Shown: positions 1-11,100 of the stretch, piece after piece | Position numbering within the stretch: position 1 is the stretch's first letter | How the letters are laid out: each line of letters starts with the position of its first letter | Program-made: the position numbers and the translations under genes | The notes under the pieces: generated by a model | What the model was told of the DNA's origin: nothing | Seen by the model: only the letters and a program-made list of their open reading frames with translations | The model's database searches: none | NCBI GenBank assembly: GCA_030141605.1 | Contig: JAQGDQ010001185.1 | Location: 1-56,945, forward strand | Source: Tubiluchus corallicola | Lineage: Eukaryota > Priapulida > Priapulimorpha > Priapulimorphida > Tubiluchidae | Length of the DNA stretch: 56,945 bases | Direction: 5' to 3'

Positions 1-1163
1 GGTAACCGGGGCCAATGAATGAGGGACAGTAAAATGCGTTGATTGGTAACAGGTGCCAATTAATTTCGGACAGTAAAATGGGTTAATTGGTAACAGGGGC
101 CAATTAATGTTGGACAATAAAATGGGTTGGTTGGTAACTGGGGCCAATGAATGAGGGACAGCAAAATGCGTTGATTGGTAACAGGTGCCAATTAATGTCG
201 GACAGTAAAATGGGTTGATTGGTAACAGGGGCCAATTAATGTTGGACAATAAAATGGGTTGATTGGTAACAGGGGCCAATTAATGCTGGACAGTAAAATG
301 GGTTGGTTGGTAACTGGGGCCAATTAATGTTGGACAATAAAATAGGTTGATTGGTAACTGGGGTCAATACTGGACCATAAAATGGGTTGATTGGTAACTG
401 GGGCCAATGTCGGACAATAAAATAGGTTGATTTGTAACAGGGGCCAATGAATGAGGGACAGCAAAATGGGTTGGTTGGTAACAGGTGCCAATTAATGTCG
501 GACAGTAAAATGGGTTGATTGGTAACTGGGGCCAATGAATGTCAGACAATAAAATGGGTTGGTTGGTAACTGGGGCCAATGAATCAGGGACAGCAAAATG
601 GGTTGGTTGGTAACCGGGGCCAATGAATGAGGGACAGTAAAATGCGTTGATTGGTAACAGGTGCCAATTAATTTCGGACAGTAAAATGGGTTGATTGGTA
701 ACAGGGGCCAATTAATGTTGGACAATAAAATGGGTTGATTGGTAACAGGGGCCAATTAATGTTGGACAGTAAAATAGGTTGATTGGTAACTGGGGCCAAT
801 TAATGTTGGACAGTAAAATAGGTTGATTGGTAACTGGGGCCAATGAATGTCGGACAATAAAATGGGTTGATTGGTAACAGGGGCCAATTAATGTTGGGCA
901 ATAAAATGGGTTGATTGGTAACAGGGGCCAATTAATGTTGGACTATAAAATGGGTTGATTGGTAACAGGGGCCAATTAATGTCGGACAGTAAAATGGGTT
1001 GATTGGTAACAGGGGCCAATTAATGTTGGACAGTAAAATAGGTTGATTGGTAACTGGGGCCAATGAATGTCGGACAATAAACTAGGTTGATTGGTAACTG
1101 GGGCCAATGAATGTCGGACAATAAAATGGGTTGATTGGTAACTAGGGCCAATGAATGAGGGAA
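1..1163. repeat. 44-bp minisatellite, about 26 copies, runs off the left edge
   Basis: Head-to-tail units of about 44 bp contain GGTAACAGGGGCCAATTAAT, then a GGACARTAAAATGGGTTG block. Variants have CTGGGG for CAGGGG and GAATGAGGGA for TTAATGTTGG. The first 130 bp recur almost unchanged from position 609, so a 608-bp block was itself duplicated. Open frames on the minus strand here are products of the repeat. Confidence 0.95.
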
Positions 1164-1616
1164 AATGAGTTTTCAGATTTTACTAAAAACAAGAACGTTG
1201 TACTCACACTTTCTTTCCTTTCTTAATAAAAAACGAAAAGCGAATATTTTATTTTGTTGTCTTTGGCAACGCTTCAAGCCATTTCTCCAACGTTAAAACA
1301 TTTTCCATAGTTCTTTTTGGCGTGCATTATTGTACTAAAGTCATGTTAATATAAATATAATTGTTTTGCGTTTTGAGAACGTAAATGAATGTTTAAAGAA
1401 AAATAGGAAAAATAAAATACCAACTTCGAACTGCTTGAAATTTCCATAATTTGATTCGAACTTGGCGAAGTTTTTTCTGGTCAAATCGTCAAAGCTTGAA
1501 TGCCAGAATGTCTGAGTGAGAATGAATCTATCAGTGTGAACAGACTGGTTGTAGGCCTACTAACCGCTGTATTTTGCTGGACATCTCACTCTATAAGACC
1601 CTTCTCTTTTTTTCAG
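1164..1616. other. AT-rich spacer, upstream intron of the 1617 exon
   Basis: No repeat or gene is recognised. The last 17 bp form a strong pyrimidine tract ending in CAG, so the stretch is probably intronic if the exon at 1617 is real. Confidence 0.4.
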
Positions 1617-1792
1617 AAAGAAAACTGTCTGAACCAATATGTGCGGTGACGGAGAAAAGCGATGATGATGATGACGACAGCAAAGGTTTCCCTTCCTATA
1701 GGACATTGTTTCAATCGCACGATAAGAACAGTTATTTACTCAAACATAAACCCGTGGTTGGTAGACACAAACAAACAACTTTTCGCAATTGA
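1617..1792 (+). CDS. Orphan terminal coding exon, protein unknown
   Basis: A polypyrimidine tract (CTTCTCTTTTTTTCAG) directly precedes an open frame ending in TGA at 1790-1792. The exon starts two bases into a codon. It encodes about 58 residues beginning RKLSEPICAVTEKS, followed by a run of six Asp and a basic C-terminus (HKPVVGRHKQTTFRN). Composition is mixed and not repeat-like. No family is recognised. Other exons would lie left of the window, across or beyond the 44-bp array. It could also be a chance frame after a good splice-like site. Confidence 0.45.
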
Positions 1793-1900
1793 CATTATTG
1801 TGGCTTGAAAATATCGATTGCTGACTACAGATGCTTCCAAAAGATGGCAGCACGCTCTAATGGACGCTCGTTTGTATAGTGTATCCTATAATGTAATGTA

Positions 1901-2331
1901 CAGTTATTTGCAAAAGTTTAAGACCAAAGTGATTTTTTCATAAAAATTGACAAAACCATCGTTTAACACGGTTCCATCTAAAAACTATTCATTTATTCTT
2001 CTAGGAAAATATACCACAGCATAGTTTGTATGTTTTTATCTAAAAATAGTCAAGTCTTTGAACATTTTAGTACTTTGTATGGCCGCCGAAGTTGTCAATC
2101 ACTGCCTTCATTCTAAGAGGCATAGTGGAAATTAGGTTTTGGCAGTACTCGGAAGTAATTTCTTTAATCCAAACGTCCTTGATAACTCTTCGCAAGTCTT
2201 CAGCACTTGATGACTGCCTGTCTGACCACTAGCAGTATGATGCAATGAACAAAGAATCTGATGCAATCAGGGTACAGTATGATGAAAATCCCGAAAACTC
2301 GAGCTTGGTCTTAAACTTTTGCAAATGACTG
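1901..2331 (-). mobile_element. Internally deleted Tc1-like DNA transposon
   Basis: The 431-bp element is flanked by TA on both sides (1899-1900 and 2332-2333). Its terminal inverted repeats match at 26 of 27 bases. The left end reads CAGTTATTTGCAAAAGTTTA and the right end, reverse complemented, reads CAGTCATTTGCAAAAGTTTA. CAGT ends and TA duplication are typical of the Tc1/mariner superfamily. Inside lies only the C-terminal part of a transposase on the minus strand, so the copy is non-autonomous. Confidence 0.93.
2067..2207 (-). pseudogene. Tc1-like transposase, C-terminal fragment
   Basis: About 46 codons remain, ending PLRMKAVIDNFGGHTKY and a TAA stop. Tc1 transposases typically end in MPRR...AVI..KGGHTKY, so the family assignment is firm. 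The DDE catalytic core is absent because of the internal deletion. Confidence 0.88.
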
Positions 2332-2463
2332 TACTTAGATGTAAAATTATGTATATAATCAATTTAATGCGTGAGAATATAGCTTAATAATTGTAAACTG
2401 AAGTAAATTATCTTTTAACAACATAATAATTATTATCTCTATTGGCCCTGCTAATATTGTGGG

Positions 2464-3184
2464 GTGTTAAATACTCTGTTATACAATACTGTTGGCAGTC
2501 GATTAGGTCATAGGCCTATCACTCTATTATACAATACTGCTGGCAGTCGATTAGGTCATAGGCCTATCACTCTGTTATACAATACTGTTGGCAGTCGATT
2601 AGGTCATAGGCCTATCACTCTGTTATACAATACTATTGGCAGTCGATTAATTCATAGGCCTATCACTTGGTTATATAATACTGTTGGAAGTCGATTAGGT
2701 CACCTATCACTCTGTTATACAATACTGTTGGCATTCGATTAGGTCATAGGCCTATCACTCTATTATACAATACTGTTGGCAGTCGATTAGGTCATAGGCC
2801 TATCACTCTGTTATACAATACTGTTGGCAGTCGATTAGGTCATAGGCCTATCACTCTGTTATACAATACTATTGGCAGTCGATTAATTCATAGGCCTATC
2901 ACTCTGTTATATAATACTGTTGGAAGTCGATTAGGTCACGTATCACTCTATTATACAATACTGTTGGCAGTCGATTAGGTATAGGCCTATCACTCTATTA
3001 TACAATACTGTTGGCAGTCGATTAGGTATAGGCCTATCACTCTATTATACAATACTGTTGGCAGTCGATTAGGTATAGGCCTATCACTCTATTATACAAT
3101 ACTGTTGGCAGTCGATTAGGTCATAGGCCTATCACTCTATTATGCAATACTGTTGGCAGTCGATTAGGTCGTAGGCCTATCACT
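2464..3184. repeat. 48-bp minisatellite, about 15 copies
   Basis: Each unit carries ATACAATACTGTTGGCAGTC, then GATTAGGTCATAGGCCTATC. Measured period is 48 bp (2473 to 2521), with units shortened by 1-9 bp. The palindrome ATAGGCCTAT occurs in most units. The plus-strand open frame at 2464-2742 reads through the array and is not a gene. Confidence 0.95.
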
Positions 3185-3387
3185 TGATTTTGTTTCTTAT
3201 CAACAGTTTCTATCCAGTCTACTTTAGTATGTCTCCAAATTTCCATTATTTGGCTTGTACTTGCCTAAAGTAGGGCACGCTACAAAAAGTATCGTGTAAT
3301 GGTTTCACAGCGCACAATATACTTTAAATGCAATAATATACACACAGCAGACTTACGGCGCCTTCTTATTACTGGATTTTAATACAA

Positions 3388-3655
3388 AGTAAACTCGTCA
3401 AGTAACTCTCAGGGCAACTCGCACGTATGTTCACACTAGTGAGCAAAACTTGCTGTGAGTTACTCTCTATTCACTGCGAGAAACTCGTCACGTCAAGTAA
3501 CTCACCAAGGCGTTCACACGAAACAGTAAATCTAATCACGATAACTTTCGGAGAGTTTTCAATTTCTTAACGACAGTAACTCGCAAAACAGTTCACACTT
3601 GCGAGTTTGCTGCCAGAAGAAAAACTCACTAGTCTGAACGCGCCATTACAGACAA
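3388..3655 (-). mobile_element. MITE family M1, copy A (reverse orientation)
   Basis: The segment ends in TTCACACTTGCGAGTTTGCT followed by a CACTAGTCTGAACGCGCC terminus. This is the reverse complement of the start of copy B at 11866. It carries a single AAGGCGTTCACACGAAACAG segment, the ancestor-like form of the 29-bp unit tandemly repeated in copy B. No coding capacity is seen. The exact ends and target duplication are not resolved. Confidence 0.7.
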
Positions 3656-3786
3656 CAATTACTTGTAACTTATTTGTTCACGTGCACATTCAGACCACGC
3701 CTACTTATTGATTATTTATAACAAAGCACCTCAAATTTCATTTATTATACTCCGTCCATATTGATCTATTTGAATTACGATTAGTA

Positions 3787-5340
3787 ATAACGATTGTATT
3801 ATTAAAAACCAAATACCTAAAAGGTTGAGGCTTACATTATAACGATTGTATTATTAGAAACCAAATATCTAAATGGTTGAGGCTTACATTATAACGATTG
3901 TATTACTAAAAACCAAATACCTAAATGGATGAGGCTTACATTATAACGATTGTATTATAAAAAACCAAATACCTAAATGGTTGAGGCTTACATTATAACG
4001 ATTGTATTATTAAAAACCAAATACCTAAAAGGTTGAGGCTTACATTATAACGATTGTATTATTAAAAACCAAATACCTAAATGGTTGAGGCTTACATTAT
4101 AACAATTGTATTACTAAAAACCAAATACCTAAAAGGTTGAGGCTTACATTATAACGATTGTATTATTAAAAACCAAATACCTAAAAGGTTGAGGCTTACA
4201 TTATAACGATTGTATTATTAAAAACCAAATACCTAAATGGTTGAGGCTTACATTATAACGATTGTATTATTAAAAACCAAATACCTAAATGGTTGAGGCT
4301 TACATTATAACGATTGTATTATTAAAAACCAAATACCTAAATGGTTGAGGCTTACATTATAACGATTGTATTACTAAAAACCAAATACCTAAATGGTTGA
4401 GGCTTACATTATAACGATTGTATTATTAAAAACCAAATACCTAAATGGTTGAGGCTTACATTATAACGATTGTATTATTGAAAACCAAATACCTAAAAGG
4501 TTGAGGCTTACATTATAACGATTGTATTATTAAAAACCAAATACCTAAATGGTTGAGGCTTACATTATAACGATTGTATTATTAAAAACCAAATACCTAA
4601 ATGGTTGAGGCTTACATTATAACGATTGTGTTATTAAAAACCAAATACCTAAATGGTTGAGGCTTACATTATAACGATTGTATTATTAAAAACCAAATAC
4701 CTAAAAGGTTGAGGCTTACATTTTAACGATTGTATTACTAAAAACCAAATACCTAAATGGTTGAAGCTTACATTATAACGATTGTATTATTAAAAACCAA
4801 ATACCTAAATGGTTGACACTTACATTATAACGATTGTATGATTAAAAACCAAATACCTTAATGGTTGAGGTTTACATTATAACGATTGTATTACTAAAAA
4901 CCAAATACCTAAAAGGTTGAGGCTTACATTATAACGATTGTGTTATTAAAAACCAAATACCTAAATGGTTGAGGCTTACATTATAACGATTGTATTACTA
5001 AAAACCAAATACCTAAATGGTTGAGGCTACATTATAACGATTGTATTATTAAAAACCAAATACCTAAATGGTTGAGGCTTACATTATAACGATTGTATTA
5101 CTAAAAACCAAATACCTAAATGGTTGAGGCTTACATTATAACGATTGTATTACTAAAAACCAAATACCTAAATGGTTGAGGTTTACATTATAACGATTGT
5201 GTTATTAAAAACCAAATACCTCAAATGGTTGAGGCTTACATTATAACGATTGTATTACTAAAAACCAAATACCTAAATGGTTGAGGCTTACATTATAACG
5301 ATTGTATTATTAAAAACCAAATACCTAAATGCTTGAGGCT
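3787..5340. repeat. 52-bp minisatellite, about 30 copies
   Basis: Units contain CATTATAACGATTGTATTAT, then AAAAACCAAATACCTAAATG and GTTGAGGCTTA. Copies are highly similar, differing mainly at TATTATTA/TATTACTA and AAATGG/AAAAGG, so the array is probably young or homogenised. Confidence 0.97.
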
Positions 5341-5761
5341 ATAGATAATTCTATCTGTAAAACACAACATATTTTCTACTGGTTATTACACAATTATTGC
5401 ACATTAGCAATTTCAGCTTGAAGTAGACTATAGTAACTTTATTACATTGCAAAATTTGGCTAATTTGTAAAGAAAGTATGATTACTAATGCTATTTAATT
5501 TAAAAATGTCCAAAGTTGATCTCATGTTTATAAGAATATTGCTAGGTCTTATTTTGTAGTATATGTAATTTTAATTTTATTTACACATTTTAACCTGCAT
5601 TAACCATTTATTATTGTACTTTTGTAAATTGTTCATATGTACTATAATGTATTAGCTGGAAATATTACAACAGACATGACACAATTCGGTAACGTTTTTT
5701 TGTGTAATCGCTTTTTCATTAAGAGAGTGATAAAATTTTGATCTCTATAAACCAAAACATC
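5341..5761. other. AT-rich spacer, nothing recognised
   Basis: No repeat period, splice-like exon or open frame of note lies between the 52-bp array and the foldback element. Confidence 0.5.
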
Positions 5762-6820
5762 TATACGTTTTACATGTCAAATGTAGACCTGCGTTAACTC
5801 AAATGTAGATTTAGGTAATTCAAATGTGACTTGGTAACTCAGCTGTAGACTTGGGTAGTTCAAATGTGTTAACAATGATTTTCAAGAAATCTTAAGCGTT
5901 TTTGGTAAGTCAAATGTAGACACATGTCAAGTCAAATGTGACATGGGTATCTCAAATGTGGATAGGTGATAAAGCTTAAAGATGTTAAATTTAATCTCCT
6001 TTAATCTTAATTTAATAATTGCTGTGAAAATAATAACTTTGTAGGTCTACTAATAGTTCACTAGTATTCTGTAAACTTTACATACCATTGGAACTGTTAG
6101 AGAAAACAATACATTCTTAAAATAAACAATGTTTCTTGAGAAAAACTAATTCATTAATGCAGTGCTAATGCATTACTTAAAAAACTAATTAGTGATTCAC
6201 TGCTCATTGGGAAGGGATAAACGACACATTTTTCAAAGTTATGAAAGAGGTGATGACTACATTTGGTTTCTTTTTTTGTAATTTGCACTTAAATGAGTTA
6301 ATTACCTATTCATTCAAAGTAATGCATCCACATTTGACTTACCTAAGTCACATTTGAGTTACCAAAACACATTCGAAATTCCTATGTCTACATTTGAGTT
6401 ACCTAAGTCACATTTGAGTTACCAAAACACATTCGAAATTCCTATGTCTACATTTGACTTACCTAAGTCACATTTGAGTTACCAAAACACATTCGAAATT
6501 CCTATGTCTACATTTGAGTTACCTAAGTCACATTTGAGTTACCAAAACACATTCGAAATTCCTATGTCTACATTTGACTTACCTAAGTCACATTTGAACT
6601 TTCCTATGTCTACATTTGACTTACCTAAGTCACATTTGACTTACCTAAGTCACATTCGAAATTCCTATGTCTACATTTGACTTACCTAAGTCACATTTGA
6701 AGTTTCTATGTCTACATTTGACTTACCTAAGTCACATTTGAAGTTTCCTGTGTCTACATTTGACTTACCTAAGACACGTTTGAAGTTTGCTTTTTCTACA
6801 TTTGACGTGTAAAACCTATA
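5762..6820. mobile_element. Foldback-type element with inverted tandem-repeat arms
   Basis: The outer ends are inverted: left TATACGTTTTACATGTCAAA, right, reverse complemented, TATAGGTTTTACACGTCAAA. The left arm (about 5775-5960) repeats words such as CAAATGTAGAC and CAAATGTGAC. The right arm (about 6330-6800) repeats their complements, GTCTACATTTGA and GTCACATTTGA, with a regular 60-bp unit from 6348 to 6590. The middle (5961-6330) is unique AT-rich DNA without a transposase. This arrangement is that of foldback (FB/Galileo-like) elements. No clear target-site duplication was found. The plus-strand frame at 6354-6680 is repeat-derived. Confidence 0.72.
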
Positions 6821-7026
6821 ATTTCACTTCATGTTGTTGAGCCACGTTGAAAAATGTTTTCAATGACGCAAAGAAATAATTCGAAAATTTATAACCCTGG
6901 CAAGATTCCAACAACACGCGATAGCTTCTGTCTTTCAGGTCTGACCTTAAGATTGTCTCTGAGTCAATTGACTGACAGTTGTGATTGGTACTATAATACG
7001 TTGGCCTCTAATTTGTTATGATTTTT
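6821..7026. other. Spacer downstream of the GHL10 gene
   Basis: Probably 3' flanking DNA of the minus-strand gene. Nothing else is recognised. Confidence 0.4.
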
Positions 7027-7032
7027 TTTATT
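7027..7032 (-). terminator. AATAAA poly(A) signal for the GHL10 gene
   Basis: Reads AATAAA on the minus strand, 67 bp beyond the stop codon at 7099, a normal place for cleavage and polyadenylation. Confidence 0.55.
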
Positions 7033-7098
7033 ACCAATAAGATGTTTAAGATCCGTTAGAGATCTGGTTAAATTTACGTAATGGCAAGCTACCTATTT

Positions 7099-8127
7099 TT
7101 AGTTCTTTGCAGAATTATGGTTCTTTTGTTTTCCCGTCAGCCATGGTAGCTCGGGTATTTGCGCATGCGCAGTGTAAACATTATTCAGAAAGTATTCATT
7201 CACTCCCGCCACATCTTCTAAGAACATTTTCATGCTGAAGAACACGTTTCCTAGCGAACCCCTTATGCGATGCTCCGGCAGCCGAGAGATGGCCACCTGG
7301 CGGCCTATTTCGGAAACATGCCAGGGAGGGTCCAACGATATCCGGGAGAGGTAGTTTCCGGCATAGACGTGTCTGGACTTGGTATTCACGCTTAGCCACC
7401 AGTCGAGCAAGACGGGATAGCTTTGTGCGGGCGGGTCGATCTGCCAATAGAGCTGAGGTATCAAGATGTCTACCCAGCCTTCTTGGAGCCATAGCTTCGA
7501 ATCACAGTATAGTCCACTGTATTGGTCAAACCCTATGATGCTGCACGGTTGACCCTCCGGATGACACGGTCTGTATATTCCAAATGGGCTAATGCTGACC
7601 ACGATGTCTTTGCGCAGCTCATGAGCTCCTTCGTAGAGTCGCTCTATCAACTTGTTGACGTTATCCCTCCTCCAATCATCTCTCTCCATTGTTCCTCCAC
7701 CTGTCAGATAATCAGAATACGTGGCATCATCGGGAAATTCTTCGTCTTCCGGATAGGGATAAAAATAATCGTCCATGTGCACCCCGTCAACGTCATACCT
7801 GTCGATGACGTCCATTATGACGTCATAGGTGCGGTCCTGCACCACTTGTGCACCAGGATCCATCCAGATGTAGTTACCGTATTGGTAAGCGTACTGTGGA
7901 TATTGAATGGCCATGTGATTTGGCGCCAAGCCCTGCGTATTGGGTTTCGTGTTGGCCCTGTACGGGTTGAACCAAGCGTGAACTTCAATGCCGCGTCTGT
8001 GTCCTTCATCGATGACGAATTGTAAAGGGTCGTACGTTGGGACCGGTGGCACCCCTTGTACACCAGTTAGGTATTCACTCCATGGTTCGATGCTTGAAGC
8101 GTACAGAGCGTCACCATGAGGGCGTAC
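7099..8127 (-). CDS. GHL10 gene, exon 3 (catalytic barrel)
   Basis: Acceptor TTTTTTTAG precedes GTA CGC, residues V72-R73. The exon holds 342 codons and a stop and contains all remaining family motifs. The open frame continues 25 codons above the in-frame GTG at 8052, showing that 8052 is not the start. Confidence 0.93.
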   Translation of the reverse strand, partial: VRPHGDALYASSIEPWSEYLTGVQGVPPVPTYDPLQFVIDEGHRRGIEVHAWFNPYRANTKPNTQGLAPNHMAIQYPQYAYQYGNYIWMDPGAQVVQDRTYDVIMDVIDRYDVDGVHMDDYFYPYPEDEEFPDDATYSDYLTGGGTMERDDWRRDNVNKLIERLYEGAHELRKDIVVSISPFGIYRPCHPEGQPCSIIGFDQYSGLYCDSKLWLQEGWVDILIPQLYWQIDPPAQSYPVLLDWWLSVNTKSRHVYAGNYLSRISLDPPWHVSEIGRQVAISRLPEHRIRGSLGNVFFSMKMFLEDVAGVNEYFLNNVYTAHAQIPELPWLTGKQKNHNSAKN

Positions 8128-11100
8128 CTAAAAAAAGTAATTAGCATTAATGGCTAAGAAGAACATCTCTGCCTAGTGATCATCTCAAGGTACAAGCCAA
8201 ATGTTGGACGGTTAGAGTTGCAAAATTACCTTGGCAGGATTAACACACAAATAGACTAGTCACGTGTTTATAACGCCAAGCTGGTATAAAACCCAAAATT
8301 AAAACGGTTATGTGAAAGTCATTTTTGCAGTTGTTGTTCAGTCACTTTGTTCTGATTGAGTTTAGACACAGAGAAGTATGAATAGTAACGAAAAATCTAT
8401 AATAAATATTTGCACTGCACACAACAGAAAATGTTTATTAAACTACAGAAAACATGAGTAGCAAAACTGCTGCACTGAACATTGACCAAAAACTAGAAAG
8501 CAAAAACAGTCAGTAAAACCTGTTTCACAGTCAGTATACAGGTATAGAACTTGACCTATGCAGAGTTGCACAGGCTTCACAACAACCATTAATTTTAGAT
8601 AGGGAGAGGACCAGTGTGTATGTAGTCACTGGACCATATGTAGTCACTGGACAATTTGACTGATGGTAAGTCAGCTGGTAGAAAGTAACAGGATTAGCAC
8701 ATAGATGGCAGCACCTAATTACAATGTACAATTCCAACTTCCACGGGTTAAAATGTTAAGAAAGTATTCTAAAGACCATAAATGTCTTTCACAGTTCAAA
8801 ATGTGAAGTAGGGAGCCTCACGAGAATGAGGCACATTGGGGGAGTTGTGTTTCATATCATTACATGACATCATAGTAGGGTCTTCACCTTTCATCGCCAT
8901 GTTTTCACCTATTGACATGATAACTTGGGAACACTCTAACCACAACATCTGCAAAAGCCATTAGTTAAGGTCCTGATCATGAAGTTTCACGATCAATTGC
9001 TCATACAGTTTGGTCATTTATAACTTCCTGTTTAACGTAACTCTGTGTCACATACAGTTTGGTCATTTATAACTTCCTGTTTAACATAACTCTGTGTCAC
9101 ATACAGTTTGGTCATTTATAACTTCCTGTTTAACATAACTCTGTATCACATACAGTTTGGTCATTTATAACTTCCTGTTTAACATAACTCTGTGTCACAT
9201 ACAGTTTGGTCATTTATAACTTCCTGTTTAACATAACTCTGTGTCACATACAGTTTGGTCATTTATAACTTCCTGTTTAACATAACTCTGTATCACATAC
9301 AGTTTGGTCATTTATAACTTCCTGTTTAACATAACTCTGTGTCACATACAGTTTGGTCATTTATAACTTCCTGTTTAACATAACTCTGTGTCACATACAG
9401 TTTGGTCATTTATAACTTCTTGTTTAACATAACTCTGTATCACATACAGTTTGGTAATTTATAACTTCCTGTTTAACATAACTCTGTATCACATACAGTT
9501 TGGTCATTTATAACTTCCTGTTTAACATAACTCTGTGTCACATACAGTTTGGTCATTTATAACTTCCTGTTTAACATAACTCTGTATCACATACAGTTTG
9601 GTCATTTATAACTTCCTGTTTAACATAACTCTGTGTCACATACAGTTTGGTCATTTAGAACTTCCTGTTTAACATAACTCTGTGTCACATACAGTTTGGT
9701 CATTTAGAACTTCCTGTTTAACATAACTCTGTGTCACATACAGTTTGGTCATTTATAATTTCCTGTTTAACATAACTCTGTGTCACATACAGTTTGGTCA
9801 TTTAGAACTATAAAACATAATTATTTACCTCACTGTAACCAAGTTATTTCTATACTAATCTAGTTATCTTAATTTTACATACTATTAACAAATAATAGAC
9901 TTTCTATCTTTTATATCATCTCATATATGAGCTTCATTCATGACATCATTCCATTTTAAGCACTAATGTTTTTTTTATCACACGATTCACTTTAAATTTT
10001 CAGATTATCTCAATTACTTTTTTTTCTATCACTGTGCGGTTCAATCTAACAAGCCCTGCTTTTTGATTGCCCTCAACACATTTACCTTCGTGTATACGTG
10101 AACAGTGTTTGAGGCTTTTCCTGTGCAGTATTTCTTATTTGTATTATATCCATTGTAGGCCCTTTCACTAGATATTGTACATAAAACTATTGTAACTGTG
10201 TAATGAGAAATAAATGACTTATGACTAACGTCAATACTTTACTACAAAAAGCCCAGTATCCTTTTCAAGGTCAATATAACCAAGGTCATCGCCCACGACA
10301 CTGGTAACGTAACATTTCTATAATATCGACACTCATTCTGCGTGCTTGCCATATAAGGTAAAAAACACTCACGCACCTGAAAGTAAATATTGTTCAATTT
10401 GAGCTCGACCATAGTGTCCAGTAGCTTTGTCATCTCTTCTTGCTGTTCGTACGTGGATAACCCTTTCCTGCTTGGCCAGTCGATGTTATATACAGTTGCA
10501 ACCCATACTCCCCTGTGCTCGTGTGATGGCTCTTGAGCAAAGACTGTTACATAAAGTATGAAAAGAGCAAATTAACTACAAAGTAAAGTAATTAAAAAAG
10601 TAAAGCTATTAAAAATTTTAAATTTGAAAAGTGAAAGTTTGCAATTTGATAGTAAAAGTCTTGTAATTAGAAGTATTGCATCTAAACCCACACTATATGT
10701 CGTCATTTACCAACGCGTCATATCACTTAAATTTCTAACATTAGCAAGTATTTTAAGTTAAAGGTTTGCATAACAAACTCTAATTCTTAAAGCACAAGAA
10801 AACCCTTCATAAATATAAAGCTTAAAAAATTGGTTTTTAAATTTTATATCACTTACATACTGCCTTTTTGCCTGCAGGACTTCAATCGGCAGTAACGCTG
10901 TATAAAACATGTAAATTTAAACTCCCGCGATGACCGTTAGACGCAGCCATTTTGACGATAAGTCATTTGAAACAAGTTTAGATAACATTTTGTAAAGTTT
11001 GAAAAAATAATCAGAGCATTCGTAGCGCACAAGTCACTAACTAAATAAAATTTAAAATTACTGTATCTTGTCAATAAGATTAAAAACACGTTTTTGTTTA

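Noticed and set aside
3787-5340. Evenly spaced repeats that could suggest a CRISPR array
   Set aside because: The units are continuous 52-bp tandem copies with no unique spacers, and the genome is eukaryotic. The same applies to the 44-, 48-, 49-, 56- and 137-bp arrays.
6354-6680. 108-codon frame with repeated FEIPMSTFELPKSHLSYQNT motif
   Set aside because: Lies in the 60-bp repeat arm of the foldback element; openness follows from the 60-bp period being a multiple of three.
7522-8025. 167-codon plus-strand frame and other frames over GHL10 exon 3
   Set aside because: They are antisense or shifted shadows of the GHL10 coding sequence.
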